Counted from the stretch's first letter, positions 18,058 to 26,502 are shown. The stretch: DNA of 64,000 nt from Flavobacteriales bacterium (GCA_020635815.1 JACJZB010000002.1:1-64000), one strand, 5' to 3'. A program made the numbers and translations. Notes: a model not told the origin generated them from the letters alone.

Positions 18058-18145
18058 GCCAGCCGCACAAACAGCACATTTGGTTTTTACCGACACAAAA
18101 GCCAACGCTGAAAAAACCAAAAGAGCTGTTTTTTGCCAACGCTCG
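18058..18145 (+). repeat. Left framing inverted-repeat element, copy L2
   Basis: Near-identical to L1 (3906-3992), including the inverted repeat CACATTTGGTTTTT / AAAAAACCAAAAGAG and the closing GCCAACGCTCGA. It lies between the recombination point and the first gene of the SMC module, the same placement as L1. Confidence 0.85.
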
Positions 18146-18181
18146 ACAGAATGATAGAACAAAAGATTGAACGAAAACTAA

Positions 18182-20842
18182 ATGCTGAAAAGACTAATAA
18201 TACTGAATTCTGACATTTACTCGAAAGCTGATATTGAGCTTGACGAATGCAATTCGCTTCAAATTGTCGGACCAAACAATATCGGAAAAAGTACGCTGAT
18301 TTACGCACTTAATTTCTTGTTTATAATTGACGGGAGAGAAATGACTTTTAGTGGAAACAGAACGGGAGACAAAACTACATTCAACCATTATTTTCCTTCT
18401 ATAAATTCAAGTTTTATCGTCTTTGAGATTTTCAAAAATCGCTACTACTCTATTTTAGTTAAAAGAAATGCCGAAGGCAATCTCGACTATTATAAAATCG
18501 ATAGTGAATATAAAGAAGAACACTATTTTACCGACACAGCGAACGGTCAAAAACTACAAAAGTTTGATTCATTACTTTCCGAATTTGCCACAAATGGAAT
18601 TGAACACAGCAAATTCCCAAACCGTAGGGAAGTTTTCAACTTTGTCTATCAGAAAGGGAAACGAAATAATGCGGTTGTTTGGTTAAACCAAAATGTAAAC
18701 CAAGACGGACGGGGAATAAGCAACAATTTTTCCAAAATCTATAAGTACCTGATAAACTCACAGCTTATAAACAACAATTCGTTAAAAGAGTCATTGGTAA
18801 TTGCAGATAATAAAGAAAATGAAAGCGTTTCTTTTTCAAAGAAAAACCAAAAGGACATACAAACTTTATTGAAGCACAATCGGGATATAAAGGTTATCAA
18901 AAGTATCCAGCGCAGCTTTAATGACTTCAAAGAATTGGTAAATCAGTATGCAGGAAAAAGTACGATACTTTCAGAGTTGATATTTGCTTTTGACCATCAA
19001 TATTCATCGCTTTATTCAGAATTGGGAACTTCTGTTTCAAAAATGAAAACTGAAAGAGACAAAGATAGAACCCATTTAAACGAAACGCTCAATCCGAAAA
19101 AAGACAGGCTAAACCAAGAATTGGGCAAAATAGAAACCCAATTGGAACAAAAACAGAGAGACATTGACCAAAAAAATGAATTGGTAAAAGAAGTCAAGTC
19201 TTATGAGAGTTTACAGTTTTTAGAGCAATCCTTTCAAAATTTGGATGCTGAAAGGAAAACAATAGAGAGCCAACTAACCCAAATTGAAAACCAAAATCTA
19301 AACAGTAAAGCAATTGAGAGCAAGATTGAAAAAGCCGACTCACAAATCAGAAAAATCACGAGTCAAGTTAATACCTATTCTAATCAATTGATTCATCAAA
19401 TTTCAGATAATCAAGATAACAAGGAATTACTGAACAGGATTCTATCAACGGATATTTCAAGTCTATCATCTGACCACATTTTCGATAAAATTTCAAAAGT
19501 GGAAAACTTGATGAAACTCTTTGACGGAGTTATCAAGTTACCAAACGACTTGAAAGGAAAACCAATAGAATCTATTGAAGAGTTAGAAAAACAAATCAAA
19601 GAATTTGAAAAGGAAAAAAGCCTCAATGAAAAACTACTTCTAATAGCCAAGGATTTAGAGAAACATCAAAAGGACTTAGAAGAAATCAAGAAGAAAATCA
19701 AGGGTGTAACCGATAAAATTGAAAAGCTAAAACAGCTTCCAATTTTTGAGAAAGAACTTGAATCCATAAAATTGGAATTTGAAAATATACTCAAACAAAA
19801 AGAACAATCAACTAAAGAAATAAAACTACTCAAAGAAGAAATAAGAAAGTTAGAAGAAGCGATAAGGCAAGCGGATAAAGAGATTATAAATAAAGAGAAT
19901 AGAATAAAAGAAATTCAAAATTGGAAAGTGGAACTTGAACAACTCGGAATCAAACCCAAGGAATATCAATCAACCGATTCTTTAGACAATATCTATAAAA
20001 ACCTTAAACGAAACTTTGAGGAAAGGAAAGACATCAAATATAAAAAGGATAGTCTCTTTGAAAAGCTGAAATCTAAAACAGAAACTTCTTTTGCTAGCGA
20101 AACCGATTTTATACAACACGTTGATTCGGAATTAGTCACTTTAGACGATAAACAAAAAGCAATTGATGGCTTATTAAAAAATATTTCCACCCAATTTGCA
20201 AATCCTTGTCGCACGCTATATTCAAGGTTTGAAGAGTTTAATTCCTTTATTACCAATCAGTTTAATTCTAAAATTCGGAAAATAAAGATATCGGATATCG
20301 ATACGTTGAAGATAGAAATTATTGAGAATGAAAAACTCATCAAGGATTTAAACAAAATCATACAAATCAGGGATTTAACTTCTGAACTGATTTTTGACGA
20401 CCAATCTGAAAACCTAAATACGCTCAACAAATATTTAGATAGTCAAACCACAATTTCGTTCAATGATTTGTTTGACATTAAGCTTCATCTACATAAAAAA
20501 GGACAGCACAAAATCGTTGACCTGAAAAACCAAATCGAATCGGACGGAACAGACAAAATGATACGCTTGGTTCTGATTATGTCAATCATCAATCAAATCG
20601 TTGTGAAAGATGATGAAAACAAGATTGTAATATTTGTTGATGAAATCGGAACCATTGATGAAGCAAATAGAATAGAGATTTTAAACTTCTGCAAGGAACA
20701 TAATTTCATCCCTATTTCAGCAGCACCATTACATCCTTATGACGGTTTTGACAAATACTATTTAGTAAGAAGAAGTACAGGGAAAATAGTAGTCAGCGAG
20801 AAAAACGGAAATGTAATTTTTAGAAAACCCGTAGAAGTGTAA
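18182..20842 (+). CDS. SMC/MukB-like ATPase (JetC-like) of a divergent Wadjet/Mks system
   Basis: 886 aa. N-terminal Walker A loop GPNNIGKST (30-38). Residues from about 270 to 700 are mostly coiled coil (long Lys/Glu/Leu/Gln heptads) with a likely hinge near the middle. The C-terminal half-ATPase holds Walker B VIFVDEIG with Asp820 and Glu821, and before it an ESDGTDKM stretch that may be the ABC signature. This is the head-coil-hinge-coil-head plan of MukB/MksB/JetC, but shorter than the usual 1100 residues or more. Its stop overlaps the next start by one base (TAATG). With the three following genes it forms a four-part complex expected to recognise plasmid DNA. A RecF- or Rad50-like ATPase is the alternative, but the partners argue for Wadjet. 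Confidence 0.8.
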   Translation: MLKRLIILNSDIYSKADIELDECNSLQIVGPNNIGKSTLIYALNFLFIIDGREMTFSGNRTGDKTTFNHYFPSINSSFIVFEIFKNRYYSILVKRNAEGNLDYYKIDSEYKEEHYFTDTANGQKLQKFDSLLSEFATNGIEHSKFPNRREVFNFVYQKGKRNNAVVWLNQNVNQDGRGISNNFSKIYKYLINSQLINNNSLKESLVIADNKENESVSFSKKNQKDIQTLLKHNRDIKVIKSIQRSFNDFKELVNQYAGKSTILSELIFAFDHQYSSLYSELGTSVSKMKTERDKDRTHLNETLNPKKDRLNQELGKIETQLEQKQRDIDQKNELVKEVKSYESLQFLEQSFQNLDAERKTIESQLTQIENQNLNSKAIESKIEKADSQIRKITSQVNTYSNQLIHQISDNQDNKELLNRILSTDISSLSSDHIFDKISKVENLMKLFDGVIKLPNDLKGKPIESIEELEKQIKEFEKEKSLNEKLLLIAKDLEKHQKDLEEIKKKIKGVTDKIEKLKQLPIFEKELESIKLEFENILKQKEQSTKEIKLLKEEIRKLEEAIRQADKEIINKENRIKEIQNWKVELEQLGIKPKEYQSTDSLDNIYKNLKRNFEERKDIKYKKDSLFEKLKSKTETSFASETDFIQHVDSELVTLDDKQKAIDGLLKNISTQFANPCRTLYSRFEEFNSFITNQFNSKIRKIKISDIDTLKIEIIENEKLIKDLNKIIQIRDLTSELIFDDQSENLNTLNKYLDSQTTISFNDLFDIKLHLHKKGQHKIVDLKNQIESDGTDKMIRLVLIMSIINQIVVKDDENKIVIFVDEIGTIDEANRIEILNFCKEHNFIPISAAPLHPYDGFDKYYLVRRSTGKIVVSEKNGNVIFRKPVEV

Positions 20843-21636
20843 TGAAAGAAGTCGATTTCAAAACATATCAATTATTGCTTGTAAACAAATGCGTTTCAAA
20901 ATCGGTCATTCCGAAAAGTGTTTTGCATTCTGACACATTTCAAAATTTGCTTCAAGCCGAAATTCTGAAATTTTCAAAGCTTGGCAGAGGGTTTAAGGTT
21001 GAAGTTTCCAAGGAAATTGAATTTGAAAAGTTTTTTAACTCATCATTTCCAGAACAAGAAGTTTCCAATACCAAATCAGGAAACATTAAGAAATATAGAA
21101 ATTCAAAGGCGACAAAAGTTGATAGCAGTCCAATTTTTTTGTTTAGGGGATTTTCTGTTTATCAAATCAATGAGCAGAAAATTGATTTAGAAAAACAAAC
21201 TCGTGATTTTGGATTGTTCTCTGTAATCCCTATTTCCGTCATAGCTGATAAAATATGTTTTGTCGAGAATTTGGAAACCTTTTTAAATGCGGAAAAATTA
21301 TTGGGCAACGAATTTCTATTTGTCCATAAATACGGACGAATAGGCAAAGAATCCATTTCAATGATAAAAGCAAAGAAGGTTTTGGTTTTTGTTGACTATG
21401 ACTTTAACGGGCTTGACGAATATTTGAGAATCAAAGAAGTGTTCGAAAATGCAGAATTGTATCTGCCAAATAATTACAGTGAACTCTTTAAAAAGCATTC
21501 GGCATCTTTAAAAGGAAACAAAGCTAAAATGAGTAAGGCTGTTAAGACATCAGATGACTCAACAGTCGTAAAAATCAGAGAACAAGTTGCACGAACCAAT
21601 AGATTTTTAGAACAAGAAACTCTCATCAATGTTTAA
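20842..21636 (+). CDS. TOPRIM nuclease subunit, JetD-like
   Basis: 264 aa. The C-terminal TOPRIM fold has the catalytic Glu in FVENLETFL (Glu142), closely matching the ENLETFL stretch of JetD/MksG. The acidic pair follows in VFVDYDFNGLDEYL (Asp185, Asp187). In Wadjet, JetD is the subunit that cuts DNA once the SMC motor has tested its topology. This one is clearly shorter than typical JetD (350 or more residues): the N-terminal arm and winged-helix part are reduced to about 120 residues. It starts in the stop of the SMC gene and overlaps the kleisin-like gene by 8 bases. Confidence 0.75.
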   Translation: MKEVDFKTYQLLLVNKCVSKSVIPKSVLHSDTFQNLLQAEILKFSKLGRGFKVEVSKEIEFEKFFNSSFPEQEVSNTKSGNIKKYRNSKATKVDSSPIFLFRGFSVYQINEQKIDLEKQTRDFGLFSVIPISVIADKICFVENLETFLNAEKLLGNEFLFVHKYGRIGKESISMIKAKKVLVFVDYDFNGLDEYLRIKEVFENAELYLPNNYSELFKKHSASLKGNKAKMSKAVKTSDDSTVVKIREQVARTNRFLEQETLINV

Positions 21637-22840
21637 GTCAGAACCAAAGAGCATAGTACAATTTTTAGCAACTCATTTTGACTTGCTACGGCAACTCTTT
21701 GACATTCAAGTTAAGAATGAAATCATCTTGAAAAGTCAAGTGGCTGAAACACTTGATGAATTTGGAAGCGATATAGAATCCCAACTTTTTGAACACAAAA
21801 TACTCGTTGAACAGAATGATGACTTTGTGATTAACGAACCCTATTTTGTTCTATTTGAATTTGTTTTGCAACAATTTAAACCATTGCTTCCTGAAGAAAT
21901 TGAAAAATTTGGTCAATCTATCAGAACCTTATTTTTGAATATTAAAGAAGGCATCAATCAAGACAAAAACATTTTGTTGGACAGAATTGAAGCTTTATCG
22001 AATGAAATCAAAAAATTCAGAACTGCCGTAACTAACAATACAATTAGCCTTCTAAATGAATCAAGAGAGTTAAAAGCCAATACCCGAAAGATTGAGTACC
22101 AAGAAAAAGTTCAAACCGCCAGATATTTAATTGATTACTACATTATTCCCTTGAATACAATTTTGGATATCAATCACTCGCAATCAATTTATAACGAATT
22201 ACTTGCAATTTCTCAATTTTCTAACAATAAACGATTTGATTATTCAGACGAAAGTATCAGAAGACAATTTGAAAAACTGTACAACCTTTTACGACAAGTC
22301 GTTAAGGACATAAGTCAACAATCGACAATCTTAAGTAACGAACTTTTGCCATTATTGGACAGAATTAGAACAGAAAGTGAATATCTACTAGGGTTTCATT
22401 TGTATCTGACAAATATGAATTGTTACAAAGGAATAAAGCCCCCAAAAATATTCAGTACATCCAGAGATAATTTATACAATCCATATATCTACGAAAACAC
22501 AAAAGAGTATTTTGAGCAATTTAAAAATGAAGAAGATGTTTTTGTTGAAGAAGAAGCCAACGATATTGAGCAATGGATATTCAATAAAAATGAGTACAAA
22601 TCCCAACTAAACTCAAAGCTTCCAGTAACTGATTTCTTCTCTTGGTGCAAGAACGCAATTGAAAATGAAAAGAAAGATTTTGACATTGACAATTACTTTA
22701 TGGTAACAAGTCTATTATTTGAAGAAGAATACGATATTGAACAAGTTAAGGAAAGGGAGAATATTTCTTTGAAGACAAAACAAGGAGAATTAATTATGCC
22801 CAAACTAAAAATCAGCAAAAAAGAAAATGTATCCGAATAA
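21629..22840 (+). CDS. Kleisin-like subunit (JetA/MukF/MksF-like)
   Basis: 403 aa. The N-terminus (about 5-75, SIVQFLATHFDLLRQLFD ... FEHKILVEQNDDFVINEPY) reads as a winged helix. Helical and coiled-coil segments follow at about 90-260, then a C-terminal segment ending in basic KLKISKKENVSE. That layout is typical of MukF/JetA, which bridges the SMC heads. Identification leans on order and context as much as on sequence. It overlaps the preceding gene by 8 bases and the next by 14, so all four subunits are translationally coupled. Confidence 0.65.
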   Translation: MFKSEPKSIVQFLATHFDLLRQLFDIQVKNEIILKSQVAETLDEFGSDIESQLFEHKILVEQNDDFVINEPYFVLFEFVLQQFKPLLPEEIEKFGQSIRTLFLNIKEGINQDKNILLDRIEALSNEIKKFRTAVTNNTISLLNESRELKANTRKIEYQEKVQTARYLIDYYIIPLNTILDINHSQSIYNELLAISQFSNNKRFDYSDESIRRQFEKLYNLLRQVVKDISQQSTILSNELLPLLDRIRTESEYLLGFHLYLTNMNCYKGIKPPKIFSTSRDNLYNPYIYENTKEYFEQFKNEEDVFVEEEANDIEQWIFNKNEYKSQLNSKLPVTDFFSWCKNAIENEKKDFDIDNYFMVTSLLFEEEYDIEQVKERENISLKTKQGELIMPKLKISKKENVSE

Positions 22841-23354
22841 ACATAAGCAAATAGTGACATCTTTAATGGATGGCAGATTTATTACAATTGATGAATCTTA
22901 TTTTGATATTCTAAAGGAAAATCAAAATTTCTATGTTGAGTTTTTCGACAAATCATTTGGATTTGAACTTAAAAACACGCAAGAATTTTATTATCTGATT
23001 TCAGATGAAACAAACGAGAACACTTCTCGTGATATTAGCATCTTCTTCTCGATTCTATGCTACGAATTAGACAAGGATGGGAAAAACTTTATGGATGAAC
23101 TAGGTTTTTCAGACTTCCATATTGACGAGATAGTAGAATACATAAAAAATAGTACTTGGATAGATGTTGTAAAAGCGAACAAACAATTAAATGATGGTGA
23201 AAGCATCAAAAGATTAGTTGGTTCGACTATGGTAAAAAGAAACATAGCAGTAAAACATTCTGATGACAAATATTCATTTACGAAGGCTTATAAACTATTT
23301 ATTGACTTTGCCAGAGAATTGATAAAAACCGAAATGAATGAAGCCAACGCATAA
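22827..23354 (+). CDS. MukE/JetB-like accessory subunit
   Basis: 175 aa with a winged-helix look. The pattern of an extended F-Y-V-E-F-F strand, then QEFYYLISDE, then SRDISIFFSILCYELDKDG is that of JetB/MksE (DUF4194-like) proteins, where a GYFYL motif precedes a helix rich in Leu. The C-terminal third (SIKRLVGSTMVKRNIAVKH ... YSFTKAYKLFIDFAREL) would be the second winged helix. The stop codon lies inside the R2 repeat element (last residues EANA), just as in the Hsp70 module. Confidence 0.65.
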   Translation: MYPNKHKQIVTSLMDGRFITIDESYFDILKENQNFYVEFFDKSFGFELKNTQEFYYLISDETNENTSRDISIFFSILCYELDKDGKNFMDELGFSDFHIDEIVEYIKNSTWIDVVKANKQLNDGESIKRLVGSTMVKRNIAVKHSDDKYSFTKAYKLFIDFARELIKTEMNEANA

Positions 23355-23430
23355 AGCCATACACATTTGCAATTCGCACCAGCCAACGCTGCAACCAAAA
23401 ATTGCAAAAGAGTATGTCTTTGCCAACGCT
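23343..23430 (+). repeat. Right framing inverted-repeat element, copy R2
   Basis: Close copy of R1 (9789-9876): GCCAACGC at the start, CATACACATTTGCAATTCGC / AAATTGCAAAAGAGTATG inside, GCCAACGCTGACA at the end. It sits at the 3' end of the SMC module, 28 bases before the attC. Confidence 0.85.
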
Positions 23431-23458
23431 GACAGACGGAAGAAAAGAAAGTACGATT

Positions 23459-23589
23459 GCCCAACAATGTATAAGCGTAATGCGGGCTGAAATGCTAAAT
23501 TGAAACGAATTGAATATTAACAAACATAAAGTTAAATCGAAAGTGAAGTGCTTCTAATCCCGCACTACGCTTATACTTGACCGTTGGTT
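23459..23589 (+). other. attC-like recombination site (SMC-module cassette)
   Basis: GCCCAAC (23459-23465) complements GTTGGGC at 18039, which marks the whole 5.5 kb as one cassette. GTTGGTT (23583-23589) starts the next. Arms TGTATAAGCGTAATGCGGG and CCCGCACTACGCTTATAC pair nearly completely. Length 131 bp. Confidence 0.9.
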
Positions 23590-23602
23590 GCAATTACAGA
23601 TA

Positions 23603-24196
23603 ATGAAAAGTAAAATCTTAATATTAGTTTTTCTTGTTTTAGGAAAAATGTTGTCAGCTCAAGACAACTTACAGTCAGGTTTTAATTCAGTTGCAAAATA
23701 TCCAGACTCCGTAGTCGTTGAAATTGACAAAGCACTATTTGTTTCAGAACAAGGTTATATAACCAATTGTAACAAACTAAAACAGGAGCTACAAACTCCT
23801 TTGCAACCTTATTTTAAATCTATAAACGGAGCTATTCCCTTATATCTCATTTCTTATAAGAATATAGGTGACAGTATAATTGTTCTTACCGCCCTTCGTG
23901 AAGGAAAATATTCGCCCATTCTTACTTTGTTCACTTTTGACAAAGACTTCAATTTTGTTCAAACACTTGACTTAGAATCATCTTTTGTGGATGCAGGACA
24001 AGTAGAAATATATAAAACCCTTGATTTTGACCAACGAGAATTTCGCAGGTCATTTTTGACAGAATGGGAAAAACAAATAGATGGACAAGGCTATACAATT
24101 ACAGACTCAACAATAACTACGTTCAAACTTTCAAACTCTGGAATTATTCAAGAAATTAATCAGGAAAAACACCAGAGAGAAACAAAATGGAGATAA
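23603..24196 (+). CDS. Hypothetical exported protein (cassette gene)
   Basis: 197 aa from ATG 23603, chosen because it starts a clean signal peptide (1-20, ends MLSAQ). The upstream start lies at the recombination point itself. The mature protein is a mixed beta protein with no family I can name; mid-protein strands PLYLISYKNIGDSIIVLTALREG and a helical end. It is the only gene in a cassette of about 700 bp. Confidence 0.75.
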   Translation: MKSKILILVFLVLGKMLSAQDNLQSGFNSVAKYPDSVVVEIDKALFVSEQGYITNCNKLKQELQTPLQPYFKSINGAIPLYLISYKNIGDSIIVLTALREGKYSPILTLFTFDKDFNFVQTLDLESSFVDAGQVEIYKTLDFDQREFRRSFLTEWEKQIDGQGYTITDSTITTFKLSNSGIIQEINQEKHQRETKWR

Positions 24197-24201
24197 ACTT
24201 C

Positions 24202-24292
24202 AACCAACAATTTCTATATTTCATTATGTTTTAGTTTTCTTATTTTTGACTAAGGTCAAAAACAAAACGAAAACATAGAGTTGTCGTTATGG
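24202..24292 (+). other. attC-like recombination site (short, 91 bp)
   Basis: AACCAAC (24202-24208) complements GTTGGTT at 23583. GTTATGG (24286-24292) starts the next cassette. Arms ATTATGTTTTAGTTTT and AAAACGAAAACATAGAG pair. Neither heptamer fits the usual GTTRRRY consensus, yet both match their own cassette ends exactly. Confidence 0.82.
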
Positions 24293-24311
24293 TTAATTTT
24301 AAAACGACACA

Positions 24312-25637
24312 ATGAAGCTATTCGACTTCTTTAAAAATAAGGAAAATGACACGTTTCGGATAACCGAGCCTGACCAACTATGGGTTGAAGATAATTTTAG
24401 ATGGTTAATCAAAATTTTTGGATACCCTTACCGAGAAAGTGAACAAATCCTTCTTTCAGAAAACTATTTTCCAAAGACCTTTAAAAGCGACAAAGTTTCA
24501 ATTGAAAATATCATTAAAGACTTGTGTTCACTACTTCAAATTCAAGAAGAGAAGATATCTTTTGAAGTCGTTAACGACATTAGAGATTCTTATGGGATGC
24601 CCTACGAAATCGAAGGAAAACCATTTGAAACAGAATTAGAAATTGAAGACGGTAAATATAGAATCTATATAGCGAACAGCCTTCATAAACACCCCAAAAG
24701 ACTAATTCATAGTTTGGTTTATGAATTTATCAGAATCAAACTTACAGACAATAAACTCCAATACGACACAGGTGATGACACAGACTTGTTTATATACTTG
24801 GCTGGAATATATTTTGGTTTTGGAGTTTTACTTTCTCAAAACCTAAAAGACACAGGTAGAGTTGATGATGGATTTTGGGAAACCAAATGGAATTACATTT
24901 CAGAAATACCTAATGAAATTATGGCATTTGCCCTTGCAACATATTCCAAATTAATCGAACAAGACACACCAAAATGGAAAGAAGATTTGCCAAGTGATTT
25001 GAAAAGCCAATTTGGAAAAGCAATAAAATACTTAAACGACAACCCAAGTGAACTTTATGATAAGCAAGAACTCGAATCTAATGAATTGTTTAAAACGGCT
25101 TACGACCTGTATTTAAAGAACGACTTTGAAGAAGCAATTGCTAATCTCCAAAAAATACTATTCCTGACCAATGATGATGTAATGAAAGCAGATGTTTACA
25201 ACAACTTAGGCTATTACAGTATCAGGCTCAAAAATTATGAACAATCTGTTTCTTACTTCAAAAGTTCAATCAATATAATGCCGGATTATGGATATGCGAA
25301 CGACAATTTAGGTTATGCCCTAATTCAACTAGGTAAATTGGAAGAAGGAAAAGAGTTTCTAGAAAAAGCATTGAAGACAGAAAACAACGACATAGCTTAT
25401 ACTTATAGAAATTATGCCATTTATTATCAAGCCAAAGGAGAATTGAATAAAGCAGAAGATTATTTCAAAAAGTCATTTGAATCTATAACAGACTCAGTTG
25501 ACCTTTTAGAGTATCACTATGCAGACTTTTTAATGAAGAACGGAGAGACAGAAAAAGGACTTGAATTTTTGAAGAAAGCAGTTGAAAAAGGAGAACCCGA
25601 AGCAATCGAAAGAATGAATGAAATCAAGAAAAACTAA
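24312..25637 (+). CDS. TPR-repeat protein (cassette gene)
   Basis: 441 aa, no signal peptide, so cytoplasmic. Residues 1-240 form an unassigned helical domain with a SLVYEFIRIKL helix and a FIYLAGIYFGFGVLL hydrophobic stretch. Residues 255-435 hold about five tetratricopeptide repeats (for example DVYNNLGYYSIRLKNYEQSV, YANDNLGYALIQLGKLEEG, NYAIYYQAKGELNKAEDYF). TPRs bind protein partners. The stop codon directly abuts the attC left heptamer, so it is the complete content of its cassette. Function unknown. Confidence 0.8.
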   Translation: MKLFDFFKNKENDTFRITEPDQLWVEDNFRWLIKIFGYPYRESEQILLSENYFPKTFKSDKVSIENIIKDLCSLLQIQEEKISFEVVNDIRDSYGMPYEIEGKPFETELEIEDGKYRIYIANSLHKHPKRLIHSLVYEFIRIKLTDNKLQYDTGDDTDLFIYLAGIYFGFGVLLSQNLKDTGRVDDGFWETKWNYISEIPNEIMAFALATYSKLIEQDTPKWKEDLPSDLKSQFGKAIKYLNDNPSELYDKQELESNELFKTAYDLYLKNDFEEAIANLQKILFLTNDDVMKADVYNNLGYYSIRLKNYEQSVSYFKSSINIMPDYGYANDNLGYALIQLGKLEEGKEFLEKALKTENNDIAYTYRNYAIYYQAKGELNKAEDYFKKSFESITDSVDLLEYHYADFLMKNGETEKGLEFLKKAVEKGEPEAIERMNEIKKN

Positions 25638-25769
25638 CCATAACAGCACCTACCCAAAAGTGGCGGTTCAGTGGTTTAATCAAGCTTTGTGCTTCTATCA
25701 AAGTTTGTGCTTGGTTGACAGTGAAGTGCTTCGAAATCGCCACCTTCGGGTAGCTGCAAAACGTTATGA
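25638..25769 (+). other. attC-like recombination site (TPR cassette)
   Basis: CCATAAC (25638-25644) complements GTTATGG at 24286. GTTATGA (25763-25769) starts the next cassette. Arms CTACCCAAAAGTGGCG and CGCCACCTTCGGGTAG pair. Length 132 bp. Confidence 0.85.
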
Positions 25770-26354
25770 ATAATTAGCACATTCACAGCTAATTACAACC
25801 GCATATTTTTCAGGGAGAAGGAATATTTACAAGGCTAGTTTTAGGGAAAAGGAAGTTGTAAAACTTGCTTGATTAAGTCTTGCGGTAATACCGTGGAAAG
25901 ATTTTCTTTCAGAACGAGTGTTATCGTCCACAGACTTAAGTCGAAGTTAGCGATTTTTTTTGACAAAGTCAAGTGATTTATTTAGCTAACTAAGAAAAAC
26001 TAAAACTAGCTTTACTTGTAAATTTACTTGTTGTTTTTGCTCCCCGACTCATTTTTAACGCTCCATAGTCACTGACTAGAGATTCATTAAAAAATGATAA
26101 AAATAAAAGGTTGATCTTAACCAATGTTGTGAATGCACCAACTATCTCAGAGTTGTCTTCTTCTAGTAAGTTAATCCATAAAGAAGACTTCTATTTAATC
26201 CTTTACCTAGATAGACTATAAGAAGGAATTAAATAAACTCCTTCATAACACCATATAAACTCAATTTATTTTAAATTAGCTAAGATTTTATTCGAAAAAG
26301 TATAAAATCAGCTAATACAAACAAAATACGCTAACGCTGAGTTTATACTTAACG
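25764..26354 (+). mobile_element. Gene-free cassette K
   Basis: 591 bp with no convincing gene on either strand and no resemblance to the six E copies. It holds several small inverted repeats (for example AATTAGC near its start facing GCTAATT a few bases later, and AAGTCTTGCG / CAGACTTAAG further in). It begins GTTATGAA and its attC left arm is TTCATAAC, so it is a genuine cassette rather than leftover sequence. Confidence 0.75.
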
Positions 26355-26360
26355 TTAGCG
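26243..26360 (+). other. attC-like recombination site (cassette K)
   Basis: TCATAAC (26243-26249) complements GTTATGA at 25763. GTTAGCG (26354-26360) starts the last, broken cassette. Arms ATATAAACTCA and TGAGTTTATAC pair. Confidence 0.85.
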
Positions 26361-26382
26361 CACATAAAAAAGAACAAACAGA

Positions 26383-26502
26383 ATGAAAATATTCAATGAA
26401 TATCAAGATGATGTAATCAAAAGTCAAGTTTTACTTGCTGACGTAACTTATGACGAAGCAATGAAGGATTTATTTCCGCTTGTCAATCGACTTGATGTGT
26501 AA
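26383..26502 (+). pseudogene. Truncated cassette gene, cut by an IS3-family end
   Basis: Starts with ATG 23 bases after the last G/TT point and reads MKIFNEYQDDVIKSQVLLAD... for 39 codons. The frame then runs into the IS end at about 26498 and stops within it (TAA 26500-26502). The gene's 3' part and the cassette's attC are missing, so the event removed the right end of the array. Family unknown. Confidence 0.7.

Larger units (their letters stand above)
1..26497 (+). mobile_element. Integron-like gene-cassette array (attC array, no integrase in window)
   Basis: Sixteen attC-like sites in one orientation split this stretch into about 17 cassettes. Cassette boundaries (the G of each GTT) are at 444, 3887, 10030, 12360, 12993, 13735, 14366, 15512, 16144, 16776, 17408, 18039, 23583, 24286, 25763 and 26354. 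In every complete cassette the 7 bases at the start (GTTnnnn) are the exact complement of the 7 bases opening the left arm of its own attC. That is the signature of cassette circles recombined at GTT. All but one of the complete genes are on the + strand. By the usual integron polarity, an integrase would lie to the left of the window. None is visible here, so this may be a CALIN-type cluster or the distal end of a large array. Confidence 0.85.
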
